From NCBI GenBank assembly GCA_030428385.1, contig JAUIDY010000002.1, forward strand, positions 62,001-126,000: a stretch of 64,000 nucleotides of DNA, in the 5' to 3' direction. The notes under the pieces are model-generated. The model worked only from the letters and a program-made list of their open reading frames with translations. It was not told where the DNA came from and made no database searches. This stretch comes from Rhodothermia bacterium (GTDB lineage: Bacteria; Bacteroidota; Rhodothermia; Rhodothermales; JAAAOL01). The position numbers and the translations under genes are program-made. Shown one piece after another: positions 37,106 to 46,675 of this stretch. How positions within the stretch are numbered: position 1 is the first letter of the stretch; every line of letters starts with the position of its first letter.

Positions 37106-38161
37106 CTACCCTTCGTCCTCCTTTGTAGAAATCGACGGCGGAATCGGCTGCGGTGTCAGCGTGGATTCGAGGCCGTGCTGCACGATGACGCGTGGTGCGC
37201 CTTGCTCTTCGCCGTGGGCGAGGTACGCCATGAAGCAGGTGAAGGTGAACCCAGCCAGCACAATCCCGAAGAGGTCGCCCGCGAAGACGTCGTACATCCC
37301 GTGCAGCACCGCCATCAGTGCGATACCGACGACGATGGTCGGCCAGCTTTTGCCGGGCCGCGCCGCTGCCACGCCGATAAACCAGCCGACCGTTCCGGCC
37401 CAGGCTCCGTGCAGGATTGGCGCACACATGATGCGGAACATAAACTGCATAAACTGCTCGGTGACGGTGCCGTACATCAGCGCGATTTCGGTAGCGTAGG
37501 CGGTGTATTGCACGCCCTCGGCGGCGGCAAATCCAAAGCCCGACATCAGGCCCAGAAACACGCCGTCGCGGATGCCTTTGATCTTGCCCTTGCGCAGCCC
37601 GAAGATGAGCAGCGGCACCGCTTTGCACAACTCCTCCAACAGCCCCACGCCAAAGACATACCCGAAGACCCGCATCGTAAAGCTCATGCTGTCGGTGCTG
37701 GCATACAGGTCGCGGATGATGGGTAGCTTTTGCAGGGCCAGCAGCACCGGAATGCCGATAAAAACGGTGAACATGGCATAGCCGATGGCGCGGTGCCACA
37801 CGGCGGTCTCCGGCTGGATGATGCTGTAGAAATACAGCGCCCAGAACAGGCAGAAGTAGATCTCGATGAGCCACAGCGCCTGCTCGAACGTGAGCGAAAA
37901 CCATCCGTGGATCTGGAAAAACACCAGCGGCAGAAGCCCAAACAGCAACACCCACCGCACCGCCTTCTTGCGGAACAGCGAGGCGTTGAAGACTTTTTTT
38001 ACCGGGATGAGGAAGTTGTAGTCGAGCTCTTTGAAGTCGTCCAGCGTGGACTTGGCAACGCGGGCGATGCCGAGGTCGCCGCCGTCTTCCATGCCAAACG
38101 CCGCGCCGTGGTCCTGGTCGAGGCGGTCTGAGGAGGGAGGGTCAGGAGGGTTCATGGCCAT
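37106..38161 (-). CDS. prsW: PrsW family intramembrane metalloprotease
   Basis: 351 aa. Around eight hydrophobic spans after a charged N-terminus. Family marks are present: EExxK in GLLEELCKAVPLL, FxxxE in GFAAAEGVQYT, HxxxA in APILHGAWAG, and LHGMYD. PrsW of Bacillus cuts anti-sigma factors, so a signalling role is plausible, but no partner gene is adjacent. Start is ATG 38161, with ATG 38155 close by. Confidence 0.88.
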   Translation of the reverse strand: MAMNPPDPPSSDRLDQDHGAAFGMEDGGDLGIARVAKSTLDDFKELDYNFLIPVKKVFNASLFRKKAVRWVLLFGLLPLVFFQIHGWFSLTFEQALWLIEIYFCLFWALYFYSIIQPETAVWHRAIGYAMFTVFIGIPVLLALQKLPIIRDLYASTDSMSFTMRVFGYVFGVGLLEELCKAVPLLIFGLRKGKIKGIRDGVFLGLMSGFGFAAAEGVQYTAYATEIALMYGTVTEQFMQFMFRIMCAPILHGAWAGTVGWFIGVAAARPGKSWPTIVVGIALMAVLHGMYDVFAGDLFGIVLAGFTFTCFMAYLAHGEEQGAPRVIVQHGLESTLTPQPIPPSISTKEDEG

Positions 38162-38318
38162 GCTCGCACGCGGCGAGCGCTAGATAAGCAGATTTTAAAA
38201 TGTAGCGGCTCCCACTAACGGAGGCAAGCGCCGAAGCGGCTTCCCGCATCATTTAGCGGTTGCTTTTTCTACATAAGCGCAGCGCCACCCGGCAGAGGAA
38301 CGGAAGCCATCGGTTGGG

Positions 38319-38735
38319 TCAGTTCTGCTTGTTAAAGGCTGCATACAAAGTTTCGCCTGCGTTGCCCTGGAACAGAAGCGGTGTTTTAGGCAGTGCCTGT
38401 AGCCAAACCCGATACACCATTCCTCCCAGCATCCGTTCTTGTTGCATCTCACGAATGGCGCTCCAGGGAATGAAAAGGGGGACATGGCCGAGGCTAAACA
38501 GGGCTATGGGATAAAGATAGACGCCGTCAGGCATCACCCAGAGATGCAAGGCACCTTTGTAACGCACGGTGCCCACCCACATACTTGCCATAAAGAAATG
38601 CTCCCCTTCAGGCTGCACCGTCGTTTGAAAATGAGGGACCAGCTTTTTCCAGCCCAACTGCGACAGAAGTACCACAACGCCTGCCCAAGCCGCAACAAAA
38701 AGGAGCAGCGCGAGAATTGGAATGGCTACGTTCAT
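38319..38735 (-). CDS. Small membrane-anchored hypothetical protein
   Basis: 138 aa. One N-terminal membrane helix (AIPILALLLFVAAWAGVVVLL), then a beta-rich soluble part resembling a pleckstrin-like fold, with GVYLYPIALF and PLFIPWSAI. No family recognised. Ends 583 bases before the next gene's stop, with repeat copy 3 between. It sits in the opposite direction to nothing in particular. Confidence 0.65.
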   Translation of the reverse strand: MNVAIPILALLLFVAAWAGVVVLLSQLGWKKLVPHFQTTVQPEGEHFFMASMWVGTVRYKGALHLWVMPDGVYLYPIALFSLGHVPLFIPWSAIREMQQERMLGGMVYRVWLQALPKTPLLFQGNAGETLYAAFNKQN

Positions 38736-38753
38736 ACCGGTCTTCTCCTTTTG

Positions 38754-38998
38754 TTATACGGTTTGCAATCGTTGATGTCTGGATACTTGCCTGCGAGAAA
38801 AGTCCTCTCTCCCCCGGCGGGAGAGACACGAGCCGTAGGCGACTGATGAGCGTAGCGAGCTAAACAGAGTGAGGGGGACATAGGCTAATGCAAGCACTGG
38901 GCTCGATTGAACGAATCACCCTCACCCTGGCCCTCTCCCATCAAGGGAGAGGGAACGCTCAAAGAAGCCCCTCTGCTATCCTGGGTATATTGGTATTA
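38754..38998. repeat. MITE/REP-like repeat, copy 3
   Basis: Same arrangement as copies 1 and 2 but with about 35 extra bases after the first hairpin (near 38827-38862). Left end TTATACGG, right end GGTATTAC. The final TTA (38996-38998) is the reverse of the argS stop codon TAA, so the repeat again meets a minus-strand gene exactly at its stop. Confidence 0.85.
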
Positions 38999-40681
38999 CA
39001 TCCGCTCCGGTGCGCTGATGCCGAGGACGGTGAGGCCGTTGCGGAGCACGATCTGGGCGGCTTTCGCAAGGTTCATCCGGGCCGTGGCGAGCGGACGTGC
39101 CTCGCCGACGATGTGGCAATCGCGGTAGAACTGGCTGAACGCCACGGCGACGTCGCGCAAGTAGTTCGCCACGCGGTGTGGCTCTTTCGCCTCGGAGGCT
39201 TTTTGCAGAATCTCGGGGAAGTGCAGCAGTTCTTTGATCAGCGCCGCCTCGCTTTCATGCACCAGCAGCGACAAATCGGGGGCCTCGCCGAAGGAGAAAC
39301 CGACCTCTTCCGCTTTGCGCATGATGGACGAAACGCGGGCGTGTGCGTATTGGAGGTAATACACGGGGTTTTTGTCGCTGGCTTCCTTCGCCAGATCGAG
39401 GTCAAACTCCAGGTGGGTGTTCGGCGACCGCATGAGGAAGAAGAAGCGCGTCACGTCGGGCGTAACCTCGTCCATGAGGTCGTCGAGCGTCTCGTAGGTG
39501 GCCTTCCGGGTGCTCATTTTCACCTGCTGTCCGCCACGCACGAGGGTGACAAACTGGTAGATGACCACTTCGATTTTGCTCGGATCGTGCCCCAGCACCT
39601 CCACGCCTTTGAGCACATCAGGGTAGGTGGCAATGTGGTCCGCGCCGAAGATGTCCACCATCTGCGCATAGCCGCGCTCGCATTTGTCCGCGTGATACGC
39701 AATGTCGGGCAGGCGGTAGGTCGGCTCGCCGCTCGACTTCACCAGCACGGTGTCTTGCTCCTTGCCAAACGCCGTCGTTTTGAACCACGTCGCGCCGTCG
39801 GCTTCGTAGACGTAGCCTTTGTCGCGCAGCGCCTCCAGCACATCCCACACCTTGTTCGACTCATACAGGCTGTGCTCGTTGAAATACGTGTCCATCTCGA
39901 TGCCCAGCCGCCGCATCGTCGCCTCGATCTCGGCGAAGATGGCTTCCTGCGCCGCTTTTTTGAACGGTGCGATGTCGTCAGTGTCGGCTAGCGCCTCGCC
40001 GTGTTCGTCGAACAGCGCCTGCGCGATGTCGCTGATGTAGCCGCCGAGGTAGCCGTCTTCGGGAAATGGCTGCGGCACCTCTACGGGCGTGTCGTCGCCG
40101 ATGTGTTTGGTCGGCAAATTAGGATCGACGAGGGCGAGATAGCGCGCCCGCACGCTCTCGCCGAGGACGCGCATTTGCCGCCCGGCGTCGTTGAAGTAAT
40201 ACTCCCGCGTGACGTCGTAGCCCGTCCATTCGAGCAGGTTGGCAAACGTGTCGCCCAGCACGGCGTTGCGTCCGTGGCCCACCGTCAACGGCCCGGTCGG
40301 GTTGGCGCTCACATATTCAACCAGCGCGGTTTGTCCCTGTCCCACGTTCGTGCGCCCGTAGTCGTCGCCTGCTTCTAGGAGCGTAGCCAGCGCGTCGGTG
40401 AGATAGGTGTCGGCGAAGCGGAAGTTGATAAAGCCCGGCCCGGCTACTTCAATCGCGGCGATGCGCTTGGGGTCTACCCGCGCCTGCAAGGCGGTCACCA
40501 CGTCGGCGGCGATCTGACGCGGTGCCCGGCGCAGGTGCCGCGCCAGTTGCATCGCGGCGTTGGTGGCGAGGTCGCCGTGTTCGGGCTGTGCCGGGGTGGA
40601 AAACTCGGGTTCAAAATCAGCAGGCACACCGTCCGTTTCGGCAAGGAGGGCCCGCAGTTCGTGGTCGAGGTAGTCTTTCAT
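38996..40681 (-). CDS. argS: Arginyl-tRNA synthetase
   Basis: 561 aa class I enzyme. HIGH-type motif in NPTGPLTVGHGRNAVLG, KMS-like VKMSTRKATYETL, and a C-terminal anticodon domain with the DALRBD helices ending VVLRNGLTVLGISAPERM. The N-terminal additional domain (Add1) is intact. Long start ATG 40681. The TAA stop coincides with the end of repeat copy 3. Confidence 0.95.
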   Translation of the reverse strand: MKDYLDHELRALLAETDGVPADFEPEFSTPAQPEHGDLATNAAMQLARHLRRAPRQIAADVVTALQARVDPKRIAAIEVAGPGFINFRFADTYLTDALATLLEAGDDYGRTNVGQGQTALVEYVSANPTGPLTVGHGRNAVLGDTFANLLEWTGYDVTREYYFNDAGRQMRVLGESVRARYLALVDPNLPTKHIGDDTPVEVPQPFPEDGYLGGYISDIAQALFDEHGEALADTDDIAPFKKAAQEAIFAEIEATMRRLGIEMDTYFNEHSLYESNKVWDVLEALRDKGYVYEADGATWFKTTAFGKEQDTVLVKSSGEPTYRLPDIAYHADKCERGYAQMVDIFGADHIATYPDVLKGVEVLGHDPSKIEVVIYQFVTLVRGGQQVKMSTRKATYETLDDLMDEVTPDVTRFFFLMRSPNTHLEFDLDLAKEASDKNPVYYLQYAHARVSSIMRKAEEVGFSFGEAPDLSLLVHESEAALIKELLHFPEILQKASEAKEPHRVANYLRDVAVAFSQFYRDCHIVGEARPLATARMNLAKAAQIVLRNGLTVLGISAPERM

Positions 40682-40846
40682 GAGTTGGTCGTGTGCTTCG
40701 CGTCGTTGCGCTGTCAGTCGCTATCTCCATTCATAAGAGAACGCCAAACGGGGAGATCTCGGATCCAGTCCGGGATGACATTGAAAAAAGCAGGTGCTGC
40801 GTATACGAATAATTCGGCCTTCTCTCCCAGAAAAAGGGCGCACAAA

Positions 40847-41989
40847 CTACGAATGCTTGCCGCCTTCGGAAAACCGATCCAGCGAAAACGCGGCTAAATC
40901 GAGGGTAGGTTGGCCGTCGCACACCATCTGTGCCAGCGCTTCGCCGACGGCGTTGGACGCCTTGAAGCCATGCCCCGAGCAGGCGCTGGCGAACACCACC
41001 TGTGGATGGGAGGGGTGCCGGTCGATGAGGAAATGCTGGTCGGGCGTGTTGGTATAAAAACACATCGCTGCGTCTGAAGGCGGTGCGTCGGCGGTGGGCA
41101 ACAAGTCGCGGACCAACGCCCGCACACCCTCGCTATCTGTCGCTTCTACGGCACGGGCGAGATCGTCGGGATGTGCCACCTCCTCGCCCGTATGATGCAC
41201 GCCCACCTTCAGGCCGCGTCCCACGTCGGGTAAGCCGTAGCAGGCTTGGCCGGGTGCATATTCCCAGATGAATACGGGGCACACGGCCGGTTGCAATCCC
41301 TCCATTCCAGGCCGAAACCACGCCGTCACCTGCCGCTCGATGGTCAGCGGAACACCCAACGCAGGCAGTACGTCGGCCAGCCAGCCGCCCGCGCACACCA
41401 CCAGCGCCGCCGCTTCGTAGGTGCTCCTGTCTGTGGTTACGCGCACGTGCTGTCCGGCGGTTTCCCATCGTAACACCGTCTCGCCAAAATGCAACGCGGC
41501 ACCGTGGTGTTCGGCCCTGCGCAGGTGAGCCCGCAGGCACGCCTCGGGGGCCAAAAGCCCGGCGTCGGGTTCGAAGATGGCGATATGGTCGGGTGGCAGT
41601 TCGAAGGCCGGAAACCGCGCCGTGACTTCGCGAGCGCTGAGTCTTTCATACGGCAGGCCGTAGGATTCGGCGCTGTGCTGGGCACCTGTGACAACCTCGC
41701 TGCCGGGCAAGCCGATGTTGAGGCCACCATGAAGCTGCATCAGCGGTTCGCCCGTTTCGGCTTCCAGGTCGCGCCACAGCGTGTAGGCCTGTTCGAGCAG
41801 CGGCAGGTAGTGGGCACCCTCGAAGTACGCTTTGCGGATGATGCGGCTGTCGCCATGGGTGGAGCCGTGTGGATGCGGCACCGAAAACCGATCCAACCCC
41901 AGGACACGCTGCCCGCGATGCGCCAGATGATACGCGGCCGCACTGCCTACGGCCCCGAGGCCCACTACGATGACATCAGCCGTTCTCAT
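40847..41989 (-). CDS. solA: FAD-dependent N-methyl amine oxidase (sarcosine/N-methyltryptophan oxidase type)
   Basis: 380 aa. FAD-binding GLGAVGSAAAYHLA at the N-terminus, a Rossmann E/D at LDRFSV, catalytic Arg/Lys in HGSTHGDSRIIR, the covalent-FAD cysteine region AMCFYTNTPDQHFLIDRHP, and the C-terminal SACSGHGFK. The family oxidises N-methyl amines such as sarcosine to aldehydes and H2O2; substrate specificity is not shown. Its start overlaps the end of tldD by 14 bases, so the two are translated from one message. Confidence 0.86.
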   Translation of the reverse strand: MRTADVIVVGLGAVGSAAAYHLAHRGQRVLGLDRFSVPHPHGSTHGDSRIIRKAYFEGAHYLPLLEQAYTLWRDLEAETGEPLMQLHGGLNIGLPGSEVVTGAQHSAESYGLPYERLSAREVTARFPAFELPPDHIAIFEPDAGLLAPEACLRAHLRRAEHHGAALHFGETVLRWETAGQHVRVTTDRSTYEAAALVVCAGGWLADVLPALGVPLTIERQVTAWFRPGMEGLQPAVCPVFIWEYAPGQACYGLPDVGRGLKVGVHHTGEEVAHPDDLARAVEATDSEGVRALVRDLLPTADAPPSDAAMCFYTNTPDQHFLIDRHPSHPQVVFASACSGHGFKASNAVGEALAQMVCDGQPTLDLAAFSLDRFSEGGKHS

Positions 41990-43382
41990 CGGGTAGCACC
42001 TCCATCTGGGTCAGCAGCACGGTGGGCATCCCGACAGACACTGGCACCACCTGGCCGTTTTTTTTGCACAGCCCACGCGCCGTGTCTAGCATAAAGTCGT
42101 TGCCGATTCCGGCGATGTTGCGCAGGCTTTTCCAGCCGTTGCCGTGCACCACCACGCCAGTGACCGGATGCGTGCGGTGGCCATTTTCAATGCGAAACCC
42201 TTCGCGCACGGTGAGGGAAAAGGTGCCATCGGGCTGTACTTGGCCCTGTCCAAACGTCTGCACAAAAAGCCCGTCGGTGATGTCGGTCATCAGGTCTGCG
42301 GGATTCACCGTTCCGGGTTCAAGCAGCAGGTTGGTCATGCGCGGCAGGGGCACGTGGCGGTAATGCTGCCGCCGTCCGTTGCCCGTACACGGCAGCCCAT
42401 AGTGATGGGCGCGGCGGCGATCCGTGAGGAAGCCACAGAGCATGCCGTTTTGAATAAGCGGGGTGCGTTGCGCAGGGGTGCCTTCGTCGTCCACGGGGAA
42501 TGCCCCCCGCGCATCGGGTACCGTGGTGTCATCTACCAGCGTCACTTCGGGCGCGGCTACAGGTTCGCCCAGCCCGTGATCGGCCATGACATCGGCTTCG
42601 AGCGTATGGCCGATGGCTTCATGCAGCCAAGCCCCACCCCATCCTGCCGCCATTACCACGGGCCATGGGCCGGCTTTGAGTGGGCGGGCGTCGGCTCGAT
42701 GCTGGGCCTGTGCCACCGCTGCCTGTGCCAGCCCCTCCGGTGGGTGATGAAAAAAATGCCCAAACCCCCCCGTACTTCCATCGATGGCGTCTCCCGTCAC
42801 CACGCCGTTTTTTCCGTGCAACGTCACCGCAACGCGTAGGCCGAACCACGCGGCTGTGCGTATCGCTATGGTTCCATCTGAGGTCACTAGTGCGGTACGC
42901 CGGGTGTGATCGTGGTAGTGCACCGAAACGTGGTGCACCCGGTCGTCGAATGCCCAAACGGCCTCAGCTGCTTCCCGCATCAGTGCCTGCTTTTCGGTTT
43001 CCGAGATGGCATCCGGCGCATCGGGCGGCAACGCTGGGGTTTGAAATGCCTGGTGAAATGCAACAGGGCGCACCGTCGCCTCACCATTTCGGTGCGTGGC
43101 AACGTCGGCGGCGGCTTGTTGCCACGCACGCGGCGTCACCGCATCCACCGTGGCGACGTGTTCGTCCGTCTCCGTGAGCACCCGTACGCTGGTGCCTTCC
43201 ATTACGTCGCGCTGAAGGGCAAACGGTCGCTGGCGGCGGTTTGCGTCGAGGCGATACGCCCCCGTGTGATACACGCTCTGCTCGCAAAACACGTCGGCGA
43301 ACCAGCCGCCACGTCCCAACGCCTTCGTTAACACCGAAACCCCTTCTTCCTGCAAACGGACCGCGTGTTTTTCGAAGGCCAT
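41976..43382 (-). CDS. tldD: TldD-type metallopeptidase
   Basis: 468 aa. TldD family, with the HExxxH metal motif HEAIGHTLEAD and TPLIQNGMLCGFLTDRRRA, NLLLEPG, and SGVVVHGNGWKSLRN-like GI region. TldD normally works with TldE/PmbA to process small peptides such as antibiotic leaders; no partner is in the window, but a partner elsewhere is possible. Overlaps the amine oxidase gene by 14 bases. Confidence 0.88.
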   Translation of the reverse strand: MAFEKHAVRLQEEGVSVLTKALGRGGWFADVFCEQSVYHTGAYRLDANRRQRPFALQRDVMEGTSVRVLTETDEHVATVDAVTPRAWQQAAADVATHRNGEATVRPVAFHQAFQTPALPPDAPDAISETEKQALMREAAEAVWAFDDRVHHVSVHYHDHTRRTALVTSDGTIAIRTAAWFGLRVAVTLHGKNGVVTGDAIDGSTGGFGHFFHHPPEGLAQAAVAQAQHRADARPLKAGPWPVVMAAGWGGAWLHEAIGHTLEADVMADHGLGEPVAAPEVTLVDDTTVPDARGAFPVDDEGTPAQRTPLIQNGMLCGFLTDRRRAHHYGLPCTGNGRRQHYRHVPLPRMTNLLLEPGTVNPADLMTDITDGLFVQTFGQGQVQPDGTFSLTVREGFRIENGHRTHPVTGVVVHGNGWKSLRNIAGIGNDFMLDTARGLCKKNGQVVPVSVGMPTVLLTQMEVLPDENG

Positions 43383-43484
43383 AGGTGTTGCATCAAGACA
43401 TATTATCGCAGGCGGGCCAGTAGCCGACAGCCAATAGGCCGAACGAGACTTAAAAGACCTGTGACATGAAAGACCTGCAGATCT

Positions 43485-44744
43485 CTAATACCCATAAATC
43501 GAAAAGTCGTCCCGCCGCATGTGCAGGTTGAGCGCAATGCCCAGCATTGCGGAGTTGGCCAACAGGGCCGAGCCGCCATACGACAAAAACGGCAGCGGAA
43601 TCCCAATCACGGGCAGCAGCCCCGTCACCATGCCGATGTTAATAAACACATGGATGAGGTACACGCCGACGGCTCCGGCGGCCACCATGCTTCCAAAGGG
43701 ATGTTTCACCTGCGTGCCCAGCACAATGAGCCGTATCAGCAAGATGGCGAACAGCAGTAAGATGACCATCGCCCCCATAAACCCAAACTCTTCCCCGATG
43801 ACGCTAAACACGAAGTCGGTGGATTGCTCGGGAATGTAGGCGCCCTGCGTCTGGGTGCCTTCCATGAAGCCTTTGCCTGTGAGACCGCCCGATCCGATGG
43901 CCGCCTTCGACTGTACGAGGTGATACCCCACGCCGCTGCGGAATTCGGCGGCTTCGGGGTTGGTAAACGAGACGATACGAGCGATCTGGTGGGGCTGCAA
44001 CACCTTGGCAAGGGCAAAAGACGCCACCGCCACCACGCCACCTGTAAACATCGCCGCCAGCGCCGTGACGCGGTAGTCCTTGGTGTCGAGGTACATCCAC
44101 AGTGTAAAGCCCACCGAAAACAGAATGGCGACGGGCATATAAACGATGGCGAAGTAGCCCGCAATGGCAGGTGACACCAGCAAGACAACCGTAGTAAGGG
44201 GCAGGCCGCTCCAGAACAGCATGATGGGCACAAGCGCAAAAAATACCAACGCGGTGCCCGTGTCATTTTGCAGGAGAATGAGCACGCCGGGAATCAGCAG
44301 CAGGCCCACGCCCATGAGCCCGTAGCGCACGTTGCTGGAATTGGGCCGCCGGTTGGACAACAGCCAGGCCACGGCCAGCACCGTTCCTACCTTCGCCAAC
44401 TCTGACACCTGCAACCCAAAGCCGCCGATGTAGAGCCAGGACTTTGCCCCGTTCACCTCGCGGCCAATCAGCAGCGTAGCCACGAGCAGGGCCAGTGTAA
44501 ACAGGTAGGCCGGAAAGGCCATTTTCTGAAAAAAGCGCACGGGCAGCAGCAGGCACACCAGGATGCCTCCCGCGCTGATGCCAAACCACATAAACTGCCG
44601 CTCGAAGTTGCGGCGCACGCTATCGAGCAAAAACTCGGAGGCAGGGCCGTGGGTGGTGCTGTAGATAGCCGTTAGGCCCACCGTCACGAGCCCTATCCAC
44701 GCGAACAGGGTGATGTAGTCGAGGTTGCGGTACCAGGCACGCAT
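43485..44744 (-). CDS. rodA: Rod-shape determining SEDS protein RodA
   Basis: 419 aa. About ten membrane helices. SEDS signature LPFLSYGGSALLANSAMLGIALN at the C-terminus and the loop with GLTGKGFMEGTQTQGAYIPEQSTDFVFSVIGEE are characteristic of RodA. It polymerises peptidoglycan together with PBP2. Downstream of mrdA by 53 bases, one operon. Confidence 0.95.
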   Translation of the reverse strand: MRAWYRNLDYITLFAWIGLVTVGLTAIYSTTHGPASEFLLDSVRRNFERQFMWFGISAGGILVCLLLPVRFFQKMAFPAYLFTLALLVATLLIGREVNGAKSWLYIGGFGLQVSELAKVGTVLAVAWLLSNRRPNSSNVRYGLMGVGLLLIPGVLILLQNDTGTALVFFALVPIMLFWSGLPLTTVVLLVSPAIAGYFAIVYMPVAILFSVGFTLWMYLDTKDYRVTALAAMFTGGVVAVASFALAKVLQPHQIARIVSFTNPEAAEFRSGVGYHLVQSKAAIGSGGLTGKGFMEGTQTQGAYIPEQSTDFVFSVIGEEFGFMGAMVILLLFAILLIRLIVLGTQVKHPFGSMVAAGAVGVYLIHVFINIGMVTGLLPVIGIPLPFLSYGGSALLANSAMLGIALNLHMRRDDFSIYGY

Positions 44745-44796
44745 GTGTCGGTCACAGGTCTATCTAGTCGGCCGCTTGATCCGGCCCTGGGTGAGG

Positions 44797-46629
44797 TTAA
44801 TCTGACAGGGGCTCGCTGCGGGCCGAGAGGGCCCGGCGCATGCGAATGGTTTTGGCTGGAGAGTCGGGGATTTCGCCTTTCAGGTACAGTTCGGCCATCA
44901 GGCTGGCGATGGGGGCTGCGCAGTCGCCGCCAAACCCGGCATTTTCACACTGCACCGCCAGCGCAATCTGCGGGTTGTCCCATGGCGCAAACATGATAAA
45001 CACGGAGTCGTCGCGGCCATGTGGACTTTGCGCGGTACCCGTTTTTCCGCCCGAGGGGATACCGGGAATCTGGGCCAGCCGTCCGGTGCCTGCCTCCATC
45101 ACCCGCCGCATGCCTTCCTTCACCATGTCGAAGTATTGAGGCTCAATGGGCATGCGCTCGGGGGTGGGCAAGTCGGGGTAGGTGACGGTGCCGGTTTCGG
45201 GATTCACCAACTGGGCCACGAGGTGAGGTGGGTACAAGGTGCCACGGTTACCTACGGCTGCCACATAGCGGGCCAGCTGCAGCGGCGACACGCCCATGTT
45301 GCCCTGCCCGATGCCGAGGCTAAGCGTCCAACCCGGTCCCCACTTGCCCTCCCCGGCAAAGCGGTTGAAATACGCCGAGTCCGGAATCAGTCCCGGCGCT
45401 TGCTCGCCGATATCCGTAGGCGCACGTTCGCCAAAGCCAAACAGGTGGGCATAGCGGTTAAAGGTCTCGATGTCCGTGCGGTACATCATCTCGAAGAAGA
45501 AGGTGTTGCACGAATGCTGGATGGCACTTTCCACCGTCAGGGGACCGTGGACGCCCATACACGAGAAGAAGCGCCCCCTGCCGAGTGGATGTCCGCCGCC
45601 ACAGCGCACCGTCTGGCCGGGACGAATGAGTCCTTCCTGCAAAGCCATCAGCGACATGAAGGGTTTCCAGGTGGAGCCGGGCGGCATCAAATTGGTCGTG
45701 GCCCGGTTCAGCAGGGGCTTTTCGTTGCTTTGGAACAGATACGCGGCGGTCGCGGAGTCCAGTCGGCTGGAGAAATATTCAGGTGCAAAGTCGGGCTTGC
45801 TGACCAGGGCAATGATGCCGCCTGTATTCGGATCGATAGCGACGGCGCCGCCCCGCTTGTTCACAAACAGCGACTCGGCGAGGGCTTGCACCCGGCTGTC
45901 CATGTGCAGGTGCATGGTGTAGCCGCCTTCGGGCGAGTGGTCTTCGGCACCGTCTTGATACGATTTGATTTCGCGTCCGTGGACGTTGACCAGCTTAAAC
46001 GCGCTACCTGGGATGCCGCGCAGGTAGTTTTCATACCGGCGTTCCACCCCGGTCTGGCCCACCAAGTCGCCCTGCCGGTAGAGCCGTTCGGGATACTGTT
46101 CCTCCAGCCGCCCCAGGTGTTCGCCCGACACCTCGCGGATATACCCGAGGGCATGGGAGGCATTGGCCGAGGTCGGATAGCTGCGCTTTTCTACGATTTC
46201 GTACGTGACGCCAGAGAGCCGGTACTGGTTTTCTTGAACCCGGCTGAACACGCCAAACGACACTCCCGTGAACGAACGGCTGGGCCGAAAGCCACTCCAG
46301 GCCCGTGCCTCCTTGAGCTTTTGCACCACCACCGAGTCCGGCACTTCCAACAGATTCGCGACGAGCGGGATTTTTTCCTCGTCGAAATAACGCGGGGTGA
46401 ACAGGATGTTGTACGACGGCTGGTTGCTGACCATCAGCACGCCGTTGCGGTCTATCACCGAGCCACGGGCGGGAATGACCCGGTTTTCACGGATGGCGTT
46501 GTTGCGCGACTCCGCCGTGAAGTCGTCCTGGTCTAACAACTGAAGTTGCCCGAGCCGCAGGCCCAGGATGCCAATCACCACAAAGATGATCCCGATGAAA
46601 ATGCGTACCCGAATGCGATACTCTTCCAT
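44797..46629 (-). CDS. mrdA: Penicillin-binding protein 2 (transpeptidase)
   Basis: 610 aa from ATG 46629; an in-frame GTG seven codons upstream is possible. One N-terminal membrane helix (RIFIGIIFVVIGILGLRLG), pedestal domain, then transpeptidase: SxxK in MPPGSTWKPFMSL, SxN in SCNTFFFEM, and KTGTAQ. Crosslinks peptidoglycan for cell elongation with RodA. The expected mreBCD genes are not adjacent upstream. Confidence 0.95.
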   Translation of the reverse strand: MEEYRIRVRIFIGIIFVVIGILGLRLGQLQLLDQDDFTAESRNNAIRENRVIPARGSVIDRNGVLMVSNQPSYNILFTPRYFDEEKIPLVANLLEVPDSVVVQKLKEARAWSGFRPSRSFTGVSFGVFSRVQENQYRLSGVTYEIVEKRSYPTSANASHALGYIREVSGEHLGRLEEQYPERLYRQGDLVGQTGVERRYENYLRGIPGSAFKLVNVHGREIKSYQDGAEDHSPEGGYTMHLHMDSRVQALAESLFVNKRGGAVAIDPNTGGIIALVSKPDFAPEYFSSRLDSATAAYLFQSNEKPLLNRATTNLMPPGSTWKPFMSLMALQEGLIRPGQTVRCGGGHPLGRGRFFSCMGVHGPLTVESAIQHSCNTFFFEMMYRTDIETFNRYAHLFGFGERAPTDIGEQAPGLIPDSAYFNRFAGEGKWGPGWTLSLGIGQGNMGVSPLQLARYVAAVGNRGTLYPPHLVAQLVNPETGTVTYPDLPTPERMPIEPQYFDMVKEGMRRVMEAGTGRLAQIPGIPSGGKTGTAQSPHGRDDSVFIMFAPWDNPQIALAVQCENAGFGGDCAAPIASLMAELYLKGEIPDSPAKTIRMRRALSARSEPLSD

Positions 46630-46675
46630 AACTACTGTCGGCGCAACCAACTCAAACAGAACACGACGTGCTCGA

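Noticed and set aside
38888-39991. 367 aa plus-strand open frame
   Set aside because: Antisense to argS and partly within repeat copy 3.
45019-46536. 505 aa plus-strand open frame
   Set aside because: Antisense to mrdA, which has SxxK, SxN and KTG motifs.
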